Below are positions 7,390-13,069 of a stretch of 13,069 bases of DNA, in pieces. Source of the DNA: Symbiodinium natans (Eukaryota; Sar; Dinophyceae; Suessiales; Symbiodiniaceae); assembly GCA_905221605.1 (NCBI GenBank), contig CAJNDS010001610.1:1-13069 (forward strand). Direction: 5' to 3'. Both the position numbers and the translations under genes were made by a program. Positions within the stretch are counted from its first letter, which is position 1. Every line of letters begins with the position of its first letter. Below the pieces are notes generated by a model. It was not told where the DNA came from. It did no database searches and saw only the letters and a list, made by a program, of their open reading frames with translations.

Positions 7390-7438
7390 TCTGGCCCAGA
7401 CCCCCATTCTGGGCTTGAAAACCTGGGTCTGGGCCAGA
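7390..7438. repeat. 14-bp perfect inverted repeat (hairpin module, gamma)
   Basis: TCTGGCCCAGACCC (7390-7403) and GGGTCTGGGCCAGA (7425-7438) are exact reverse complements; the spacer is identical to the alpha copy. Confidence 0.85.
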
Positions 7439-7469
7439 TGAGGGTTTGCGGGGTGAGAGCCAAAAAGGC

Positions 7470-7555
7470 GGTCACCGGGGCACTAATTCCAAAGCAACCA
7501 TGTGGAAGCCAGGCAGCCAAAACAACCAGCGAGACGGCCAGCACGGTCACCGGGG
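7470..7555. repeat. GGTCACCGGGG-bracketed module (gamma, first occurrence)
   Basis: 11-mers at 7470-7480 and 7545-7555 flank the core with ACCATGTGGAAGCCAGGCAG. Compared with alpha, one of three 11-mers and the short segment before it are missing. Confidence 0.78.
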
Positions 7556-7860
7556 AACTTTAGATCAGCCCCCATCAAGCAAAGCAAAAATCCAGAATGT
7601 AAGCAATCAGCGCCCCAGCAAGCACGAACAAACCCAGTAAGTAAGCAAGCAGCACCCCGCCCCCACCCCGACAACAAAGAACGAATACGGGTAGTTGGTT
7701 CTAGGGTGGGTTGGGGATTGGCTCGAACTGGAATGGTTCGAGGGTGGGGTGGGGGAAAACAAAACACGAGGTTAACAAATTAGTTTTTTTGTCAATCCGG
7801 ACCAGCACTTTTGGTTCTACCTTCGGTCTGGGGAAAGCAAGCGCGAAGACAAGGGACATG
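7556..7860. other. Non-coding spacer (gamma)
   Basis: Collinear with 362-655 of alpha, with small indels (an extra GAATGTAAGCAATC segment near 7595). I see no gene, RNA gene or promoter signal that survives comparison across the three units. Confidence 0.7.
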
Positions 7861-8379
7861 CGACAAAGCCGACGAGCACGAAGGGAGGGGACATACGACA
7901 AACCCTAAGAGCGCGAAGGGAAGGGACATGCGACGAATCTGTAGACCTTTCATCAAACCCTACGAGCACGAAGGGAGGGGACATACGACAAACCTCAAAA
8001 ATAAACCCGTACATTTCTCAATGTTTTGGGAATATCTGCAAGCAGAAGAAAAGGGACATACGACAAAGCCGACGAGCACGAAGGGAGGGGACATACGACA
8101 AACCTCTGAAAATAAAACCTCAGTTTCTTAATTCTTGGGATTCTCTGCAAGCAGACAAAGAGGGACATACGACAAAGCCGACGAGCACGAAGGGAGGCGA
8201 CATACGACAAAATCTAAGAGCACGAAGGGAGGGGACGTACGACAAACCTGTAGACCTCTCATCAAACCCTACGAGCATGAAGGGAGGGACATACGACAAA
8301 CCCTACGAGCACGAAGAGAGGGGACATACGACAAACCTCTAGGCCTCTCATCAAACCCTACGAGCAGGAGCCAACATGA
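7861..8379. repeat. ~35-bp minisatellite array (gamma)
   Basis: Same unit as in alpha and beta, with a single version of the segment that is duplicated in alpha (7966-8379 matches 1426-1839 at offset 6540). Confidence 0.9.
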
Positions 8380-8384
8380 GGCGA

Positions 8385-8489
8385 GGTCACCGGGGCACTA
8401 ATTGGAAAGAAACCATGTGGAAGCCAGGCAGCTTAAAGTGTGCCAAACACAACCAACAAGACGGCCAAAAATAGGCAGGGTCACCGGGG
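8385..8489. repeat. GGTCACCGGGG-bracketed module (gamma, second occurrence)
   Basis: 11-mers at 8385-8395 and 8479-8489 surround the same core as in alpha and beta. Confidence 0.85.
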
Positions 8490-8735
8490 AAAACGAACAC
8501 GAGCAAAGTGAATATGAGCAGAAAGAGAACGAATACGAGCAGACTGACGTCGAGCAGAGAGAGAACGAATACGAGCAGAATGAATACGAGCAGAAAGAGA
8601 ATGAGTACGAGCAGACTCAGTACGAGCAGAAAGACAGCGAAAACGAGCGGCTTGAAATCGAGCAGAGAGAGAACGAATACGTGCAGAAAAAGCACGAACA
8701 CGAGCAGAAAGAGAACGAACACGAGCAAAATGAAT
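8490..8735. repeat. 15/21-bp array truncated by retroelement insertion (gamma)
   Basis: Collinear with the alpha array (1950-2195) up to AAAATGAATAT, where alpha and beta continue GAGCAGAAAG but gamma switches to TCTTGGAGGGTGC. Unlike alpha, the plus frame here has no internal stop (GAGCAG replaces GAGTAG), so an ATG at 8402 gives an open frame through the array and into the element. I regard that frame as fortuitous. Confidence 0.88.
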
Positions 8736-8926
8736 ATTCTTGGAGGGTGCTCCGATGCTTCTGCTCTCAAGCCCTCAGAGCAACATGCACTCACAGAGTC
8801 TCCGACTTGTTTGCACGCTCGCTTGCTCACTCCTCACGACTCACGGAAAGAGAGGGCGGCTTTCAGCCGCTGCTGCCACAGGCCGCTCGTTTGCGGCAAG
8901 TGGCAAAGTCTTCAAACACACAGCTC
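8736..8926 (-). repeat. 191-bp direct repeat, element-terminal copy (putative B2)
   Basis: Identical over 191 bp to 9009-9199 (offset 273); divergence starts immediately outside on both sides. Its outer end is the junction with the satellite. In split-direct-repeat elements (A1-ORFs-B1-A2-B2) this would be B2. Confidence 0.9.
8856..8905. other. Twin stem-loops in repeat B2
   Basis: GCGGCT-TTC-AGCCGC (8856-8870) is followed at 8874-8905 by an 11-bp stem: TGCCAC and GCCGC pair with GCGGC and GTGGCA around the loop TCGTTT, with an AG/AA internal mismatch between the two stem halves. The identical pair recurs at 9129-9178. Confidence 0.7.
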
Positions 8927-9008
8927 GTGGTGGCGGGGCGGTGGTGGCCGAAAAAACTTGCCGGGTGAGTGCATTGAATCATGCTGTACACCTCAAAGAA
9001 TGTGGGCC
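8927..9008 (-). repeat. 82-bp spacer between direct repeats (putative A2)
   Basis: A unique segment starting GTGGTGGCGGGGCGG and ending AAGAATGTGGGCC, between the two 191-bp copies. If the element has split direct repeats, this is A2 and a second copy (A1) should sit at the other end of the element, outside the window. This is inferred; only one copy is visible. Confidence 0.5.
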
Positions 9009-9199
9009 ATTCTTGGAGGGTGCTCCGATGCTTCTGCTCTCAAGCCCTCAGAGCAACATGCACTCACAGAGTCTCCGACTTGTTTGCACGCTCGCTTGCT
9101 CACTCCTCACGACTCACGGAAAGAGAGGGCGGCTTTCAGCCGCTGCTGCCACAGGCCGCTCGTTTGCGGCAAGTGGCAAAGTCTTCAAACACACAGCTC
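9009..9199 (-). repeat. 191-bp direct repeat, internal copy (putative B1)
   Basis: Exact copy of 8736-8926, lying 34 bp beyond the recombinase stop codon. Confidence 0.9.
9129..9178. other. Twin stem-loops in repeat B1
   Basis: Identical to 8856-8905 by repeat identity: a 6-bp stem with a 3-nt loop, then an 11-bp interrupted stem with a 6-nt loop. Confidence 0.7.
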
Positions 9200-9217
9200 T
9201 CCCAACCTGACCCACAC

Positions 9218-9232
9218 GGGCGGGCGGGCGGG
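9218..9232 (+). other. G-quadruplex motif between recombinase stop and repeat
   Basis: GGGCGGGCGGGCGGG: four G3 runs with 1-nt loops, a canonical strong G4 pattern, one base from the recombinase stop (9234-9236). On the element's sense strand it is C-rich, so a G4 would form on the antisense/cDNA strand. Confidence 0.7.
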
Positions 9233-9233
9233 A

Positions 9234-10373
9234 CTACAAGCGCGCTTCGACGCGCCCCGCAGCATCACGACATGCAGCCAGGATATTCATGAAACAACCC
9301 CCCAAAGACCCAACCCGGCACCGAACCCCAGGGGAAAAACGAACCAGGACCTCGGTCGCGCCCAATTCCTGGACATATGTTTCCAGCATACGGAATGACT
9401 TCCAACGACCGCGCCATTGTAAGCGCGTCAGGTCCTCATCCCAGTATCTGAAAAGAAAAGTAGCGCCTCCGGGACGTAGCGAGGACGGCAGGAAAGTGAC
9501 AGCGCCCAAAACCTCAGTTTGGAGTGCTCCAAACCTCAGCTTAAACGAGGCCCAAGAGCCATTCCAAATCCGCCTCCACATCGGGGTCGTCCCTACCACC
9601 AAGGTGATCCACGTGGCCACACCCGGAAACTCGACTCGAACATGTTGGGAGGTTGCAGCCCGAAATCTGGTTTTGGGATGAGGCACGCGGATGTACAGCA
9701 CGTCTTCTTCGAAGTGGTCGCCTGGCAATGCCAGATCTTGCCGACGTAGTCCAATAAGCTCGGAGGGCCTCAGCAATCCAAAAAAGCCAAGCACCAGCAA
9801 AGCCGCCATCCGCGGCCACCGCCAGAGCAGAGCAGTAACGACAAGTGCATCGTTCACCGCCTTGGGTACCGGCGGGTGATGTTGTACTGGTTCTAACTGC
9901 TCCCAGGTTTTCACCAGATTCCACGGCGCGGCAAGCGAGGATCTCAGCCATCCAAACCGTTGGGCCAGGGCATTTAAGGTCTCGGCTGCAGCTCGACGGC
10001 TGCGGCGTTGTAGAAACATAGCAACCATATATTCTTCGAGCCAATCGGACAAAACGTCTGAGTGCCCTCGAGCCAAGGTCTCCAACGTCATCCCAGGTAG
10101 CTGAGGCAAGAGCCACTCCTCCAGGCTGGCAATCAAACTCGTCCGGATCTGGTGCGTCTTCTCGGTGACTCGGCCTCTCAGCAAGTGCTCCCGGGTCCTG
10201 ACGCCTTCTGAAGGCGGTCGCGGCGCCTGGACTTCCAGAGCACTGAAGCAAAAGAGCCCCCACAAAAACCATCCACCTGTTGTATGCCCGGGGCAAACCC
10301 TGCAAGGCATCCAAAGAAGCTGCACCTGAGCGAAGACCAGCTCTAAGCTGCCAAAACCATGGCGGTAAAGCAA
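9234..10373 (-). CDS. DIRS-type tyrosine recombinase (YR)
   Basis: A 379-residue frame read on minus, from ATG at 10373 to TAG at 9234-9236. It would integrate the circular cDNA of the retroelement by strand exchange through a tyrosine. Recognisable core: LLVLGFFGLLRPSEL with the box-I arginine (R202), PHPKTR with a plausible catalytic lysine (K234), SLRPGGAT with the second arginine (R300) and GRWKSFRMLETY ending in the nucleophile tyrosine (Y333, codon 9375-9377). At the usual HxxR position the His is Ser (S297), and Trp (W324) precedes the tyrosine by nine residues. Residues about 55-160 look like the alpha-helical core-binding domain. The first ~30-45 residues overlap the end of the upstream ORF in a +1 frame, so the true N-terminus may come from frameshifting or reinitiation at the ATG. 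The 3' end is followed by the direct repeats. Confidence 0.85.
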   Translation of the reverse strand: MLYRHGFGSLELVFAQVQLLWMPCRVCPGHTTGGWFLWGLFCFSALEVQAPRPPSEGVRTREHLLRGRVTEKTHQIRTSLIASLEEWLLPQLPGMTLETLARGHSDVLSDWLEEYMVAMFLQRRSRRAAAETLNALAQRFGWLRSSLAAPWNLVKTWEQLEPVQHHPPVPKAVNDALVVTALLWRWPRMAALLVLGFFGLLRPSELIGLRRQDLALPGDHFEEDVLYIRVPHPKTRFRAATSQHVRVEFPGVATWITLVVGTTPMWRRIWNGSWASFKLRFGALQTEVLGAVTFLPSSLRPGGATFLFRYWDEDLTRLQWRGRWKSFRMLETYVQELGATEVLVRFSPGVRCRVGSLGGCFMNILAACRDAAGRVEARL

Positions 10374-13069
10374 TTCGAGGAGGGCTTACGGGCAAACAAC
10401 GGCTCGGCGAGTCCGCGCGAATGGACCAAGTGGGCAGGTGCAACCCTGAAACATACAAGTTCTTCCCCAAGATCAAGGGAGCCTCGGATCTCATGACTCT
10501 ATTCAGAGCAGCCGCTGGACTACGGCCTTTACCCAGAGCTCCCAAGTTCACACGACTATCCTGACAAACAACCACTCGCTTGTTGCAAGGCAGACGTTTG
10601 AACAACGACCTTCGCGCCTTAGCCTCTTGAATGTTGATGTGAGCATGTTGGGTGAACTTATATTGCATACAGGTCTTCCACGTCAACCCTTCTGAAAGCT
10701 GCACTGCCCAGAGCGCAGAGCTTCTTTTTCTACGACTTCTTTTCAATCTCGAGGCCTTTTCGGGATCCTGTTGAGGGTGCAGGACACGAGTTGGGGGATA
10801 ACGTTGAGGGTGTTCACGATGTGCACCCCAAGGCTCAGCCTTACTGTGACTCTGTAGCCCTGACATGTCCTCCCCAAACTTTCGAGCCTCAACATCCCCC
10901 GAAACTTGACCCTCAAAGTCATCCCACACCGAAGCACAGAACGAAGCAACCCTCTCACAAAAGGCCCGACTGTAAGCCCCTGCCAAAGTGGTCTTGTGAC
11001 CTTTAAGGGGGGGGTGATGACGTGTGTGATGACACCTCTTCTGCAAGCCTTGGAGGGCTCTAAAGTTCGTGATAACACGGGTGGTCTTAGTATACAGTCG
11101 CGCATATCTACACCAGTCGAAGAGGACCTCAAACGCCCCACGGGCCTTCAACAGCTCCCAGGGTCTCAAGGCTCGCATGGATCCAAACGCAGGTTGTTCC
11201 CCCCCGAAAGCATGTCCCACATCAAGTTGAACCAACGCCAAGAGCATGGACTGAACCGCATGAAGGTTCCCTAAAACACAATCAAAGTCAAGTATATCAA
11301 ATCCCCACGGTTGACTCAAGTTCCTTAGCTTAGGATGTCGAACACTCGAAAACGTGGTGCAAGGCGGCGCCCACCAAAGAAACTTGACTTTACCACACCT
11401 GAGAAGCCCCAAAAGCCCCCAGAACAAGTCCTGACTAGTCATATCCCAACCTCGCTTAAGCTCAACCGGAGGCAACACACTGAACCCTTGTTTGGCCCAG
11501 GAAGCACTCATCTGGCCGCAACCAGAGTAAAGTTCTAAGAAGTCCCACGGCCCCTCCTTTAGCGCAGGAGGTATGGACAACCTCCAGTCGTCCTGGGAAA
11601 CTCGTTCCAAATAGCCGCGTGCAAAAGACAGAGCCTCTACTGGACCCTGCTCAAACTCACTCCTCAAAGGCGAATCCGAAATCTCCGATTGCGAATCCTG
11701 TTCATCTAGAACATCGTCCTCATCCAAGCCGCTCTCTTTCAGGGCGGCGGAAAGCCGACTCAAAAGCGGCATCCTATACCCCTGCTTGTCACCTCTACGC
11801 CAAATCTCCCTAACAACAGAAACCCCCACTTCAGACCTACACACCCCAGCCCCCGAAGGAGAAGCATCCACACAATACAGATACTTATCAGGCAAAACAT
11901 GGAGATCAGTTAGACACAGAGGTGCTAAGCAAGCAAGCACAGCAAATTCGTTGCGGGCCCCTGTGGAAAGGCGGAACGGCTCTTCGGCAGTCCCGGGACC
12001 CTGTTGTCTGTACGCTTCATACAAGAAACTGAAAATGGGCCGTCGGAATTGGGCGCAAAAGCCCCACAAACCCAAGACTCCATCCAAGGTCTGCTGGTCA
12101 ATCGCACCCGGGCGGGCGACCTCACTAGACAGCCTTCCCAAGGCCATCAAACGACTACGAACTGGACCTACAAGCCCTTTCTCTCCTTCAATCTCGGCTC
12201 CCCAGACTTTGGCGCAAACCCCACGTCGAACGGCCTTCTTCGGATGCGCCTGCAGCCCAGCGTGAGAATAAGCTTTGCCCGAAGCCGCGAAGACCTCCTG
12301 ATCCCTCGCCGGTTGAGCCAAGGTTTCCTTCAGGCTCTGAAGTCTCGGCAAGAGCTGAAGACCTAAGTGGTCGTCAATCATGATACCTTCCACGAAACCA
12401 CTAGGGGGGTGCGGCACCGGGTCTCTATACCTCAAAGTTTCGCCCTCTTTCATAGCTCCAAAAGACCTAAGTAAGTTCACATGACTTTCCTGAGCTATAT
12501 CCACGGCTGCATGGTCTCCCATCCCCAGCCCTTTAAAGCAGCACGCCACACGGCCACCTTGGGTGACTCGACCTGCTGCAAGGGCTTCCTGGAATGCTTT
12601 CAAATGACTCACTTCCCCGGGACGGAAAACAGGACCCACCGGCGAACTCCTAGCTCGGGCTTCCGAGGCAGGATAAGCATGGTAAAAGTCCTTTACATCA
12701 TCGACCGAGCACGCACACACATAGCGCCCTTCCAAGGGAAGCTGGCATAAGAGTACTCCATGTGGCAGATCTCGAGACGCGCCTTGAATGTGACGTTCCT
12801 GAAGGTTACGTCTTTTCCGATGCAGGATTTGCCGATCCTTATCAGCATCCTTCGCCACAGCGAACAACTCACACCTATCCTCAGATCTAACCTCAGAACT
12901 GTCACATACGAAAAGACGACCGAGATGGTCCCATCGTTCAAGAACCTTGAGAAGTTCCCTACGGGATGCAGTGCCTCGGATCTTAATGGGTTCAGGGCGC
13001 TCCGCTTCGGGTTTTAAAAACGCATCGGGGTCCTCGTAAATATGACGGAAGGTAGGACTCAAGTAAGGC
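9541..13069 (-). CDS. RT - split RNase H - C5-methyltransferase-like polyprotein (5' partial)
   Basis: The frame is open through the right window edge; the first internal start-like codon (TTG, 13062) is not a real start. Residues are counted from 13062. RT is about 65-300: LFAVAKDADKDRQI, a palm strand SVDDVKDFYHAY (120-130), KGLGMGDHAAVDIAQ, and the catalytic IDD in MIDDHLG (230-231, codon D231 at 12370-12372). RNase H begins with YCVDASPSGAGVC (D399). It resumes only at about 797 with HINIQEAKA (E813), VVVCQDSR (D835) and WSIRADSPSR (D884). Between lies a methyltransferase-like domain (about 505-712): LELYSGCGQ (SAM-binding motif I), WWAPPCTTFSS with the motif-IV cysteine (C568), GEQPAFG (E622 for ENV) and LAGAYSRAFCERVA (motif-X-like). 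Residues after about 930-940 overlap the recombinase in the wrong frame and are probably not meaningful; TAA at 9541. It would make cDNA and remove RNA; methyltransferase activity is unproven. Confidence 0.87.
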   Translation of the reverse strand, partial: PYLSPTFRHIYEDPDAFLKPEAERPEPIKIRGTASRRELLKVLERWDHLGRLFVCDSSEVRSEDRCELFAVAKDADKDRQILHRKRRNLQERHIQGASRDLPHGVLLCQLPLEGRYVCACSVDDVKDFYHAYPASEARARSSPVGPVFRPGEVSHLKAFQEALAAGRVTQGGRVACCFKGLGMGDHAAVDIAQESHVNLLRSFGAMKEGETLRYRDPVPHPPSGFVEGIMIDDHLGLQLLPRLQSLKETLAQPARDQEVFAASGKAYSHAGLQAHPKKAVRRGVCAKVWGAEIEGEKGLVGPVRSRLMALGRLSSEVARPGAIDQQTLDGVLGLWGFCAQFRRPIFSFLYEAYRQQGPGTAEEPFRLSTGARNEFAVLACLAPLCLTDLHVLPDKYLYCVDASPSGAGVCRSEVGVSVVREIWRRGDKQGYRMPLLSRLSAALKESGLDEDDVLDEQDSQSEISDSPLRSEFEQGPVEALSFARGYLERVSQDDWRLSIPPALKEGPWDFLELYSGCGQMSASWAKQGFSVLPPVELKRGWDMTSQDLFWGLLGLLRCGKVKFLWWAPPCTTFSSVRHPKLRNLSQPWGFDILDFDCVLGNLHAVQSMLLALVQLDVGHAFGGEQPAFGSMRALRPWELLKARGAFEVLFDWCRYARLYTKTTRVITNFRALQGLQKRCHHTRHHPPLKGHKTTLAGAYSRAFCERVASFCASVWDDFEGQVSGDVEARKFGEDMSGLQSHSKAEPWGAHREHPQRYPPTRVLHPQQDPEKASRLKRSRRKRSSALWAVQLSEGLTWKTCMQYKFTQHAHINIQEAKARRSLFKRLPCNKRVVVCQDSRVNLGALGKGRSPAAALNRVMRSEAPLILGKNLYVSGLHLPTWSIRADSPSRCLPVSPPRIALPPWFWQLRAGLRSGAASLDALQGLPRAYNRWMVFVGALLLQCSGSPGAATAFRRRQDPGALAERPSHREDAPDPDEFDCQPGGVALASATWDDVGDLGSRALRRFVRLARRIYGCYVSTTPQPSSCSRDLKCPGPTVWMAEILACRAVESGENLGAVRTSTTSPAGTQGGERCTCRYCSALAVAADGGFAGAWLFWIAEALRAYWTTSARSGIARRPLRRRRAVHPRASSQNQISGCNLPTCSSRVSGCGHVDHLGGRDDPDVEADLEWLLGLV

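Larger units (their letters stand above)
1..8735. repeat. Three tandem subtelomeric units separated by telomere tracts
   Basis: The same ordered set of modules occurs three times in the same orientation: alpha 1-2650 (left part missing), beta 2651-6057 and gamma 6058-8735 (interrupted by a retroelement). Equivalent landmarks are the TCTGGCCCAGACCC hairpin at 163, 4128 and 7390; the GGTCACCGGGG module at 1845, 5018 and 8385; and the telomere tracts at 2651 and 6058. Alpha and gamma are nearly collinear over long stretches (constant offset of 6540 from about 1426/7966 to 1985/8525). Beta differs in the spacer behind the hairpin and lacks one module there. Unit length varies (hairpin-to-hairpin 3965 and 3262 bp) through an internal duplication in alpha and different telomere-tract lengths. 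The layout resembles yeast Y' elements separated by internal telomere repeats; this is an analogy of layout, not of sequence. Confidence 0.9.
8736..13069 (-). mobile_element. DIRS/PAT/Ngaro-like tyrosine-recombinase retroelement, 5' end outside window
   Basis: This minus-strand element carries RT, split RNase H with an embedded methyltransferase-like domain, and a tyrosine recombinase, followed by a direct-repeat block. It lacks an integrase of the DDE type and long LTRs. The recombinase plus the repeat-spacer-repeat 3' block place it among DIRS-order elements, whose members integrate a circular cDNA by tyrosine recombination. The 3' boundary is at 8736 +/- 2, deduced from the uninterrupted array in alpha (about 2196) and beta (about 5591). 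The element is at least 4.3 kb; the 5' repeat and any gag-like ORF lie beyond 13069. Confidence 0.85.

Noticed and set aside
248-8489. CRISPR-like array based on the repeated 11-mer
   Set aside because: Copies are irregularly spaced, intervening sequences are themselves repeats, and the context is eukaryotic subtelomere.
8736-9199. Classical LTR pair
   Set aside because: The two 191-bp copies are both at the same end of the element, only 82 bp apart, and the element encodes a tyrosine recombinase rather than a DDE integrase.
8740-9292. Plus-strand frames across the 191-bp repeats
   Set aside because: They duplicate because the DNA repeats; peptides match no recognised family and lie antisense to the element's 3' end.
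10743-12941. Short frames antisense to or overlapping the polyprotein
   Set aside because: Shadows of the large minus-strand coding frame, which has recognisable RT, RNase H and methyltransferase motifs.

Overview
The window looks like a subtelomeric region of a dinoflagellate nuclear genome (Symbiodiniaceae-like; moderate confidence). Two things point there. First, there are long tracts of the plant/alveolate-type telomere repeat CCCTAAA (TTTAGGG on the other strand). Second, the only convincing protein-coding block, on the minus strand at the right end, is a DIRS-type (tyrosine-recombinase) retroelement. Its order RT / RNase H first half / cytosine-MTase-like domain / RNase H second half / recombinase matches, from memory, polyproteins common in dinoflagellates. 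No rRNA, tRNA, CRISPR or prokaryote-style gene was seen.

Positions 1-8735 hold three head-to-tail copies of one composite subtelomeric unit: alpha 1-2650 (its left side is outside the window), beta 2651-6057, and gamma 6058-8735 (cut by the retroelement). Each complete unit runs left to right as: (CCCTAAA)n telomere tract; a fold-back module built from inverted copies of a 21-bp word containing GTGGCCATTGGC; a C-rich (CCCCCCA-like) tract of about 250-350 bp; a TCTGGCCCAGACCC hairpin; a unique-looking spacer; a ~35-bp minisatellite; a ~105-bp module bracketed by GGTCACCGGGG; a 15/21-bp array based on GAATACGAGCAG; and a ~145-bp junction block that abuts the next telomere tract. All telomere tracts have the C-rich strand on +, so if they keep native orientation the chromosome end lies toward coordinate 1. 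Same-orientation tracts argue for a tandem, Y'-like amplification of telomere-capped units rather than an end-to-end chromosome fusion. The many long open frames in these repeats are low-complexity shadows (unit lengths, C-richness), and I call no genes in them.

Positions 8736-13069 hold the 3' part of a DIRS/PAT/Ngaro-like element on the minus strand, inserted in the 15/21-bp array of the gamma unit. Left to right (element 3' to 5') it has: a 191-bp direct repeat; an 82-bp spacer; the same 191-bp repeat again; a G-quadruplex motif; the tyrosine recombinase ORF (9234-10373); and a large ORF (domains at about 10400-13069, open through the window edge) with reverse transcriptase and an RNase H that is split by a C5-cytosine-methyltransferase-like domain. 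The repeat-spacer-repeat block fits the B1-A2-B2 half of split direct repeats. The left boundary can be placed within 2 bp because the alpha and beta units supply the uninterrupted sequence. The RT-RNase H ORF makes cDNA, the recombinase would integrate a circular intermediate, and the role of the methyltransferase is unknown.
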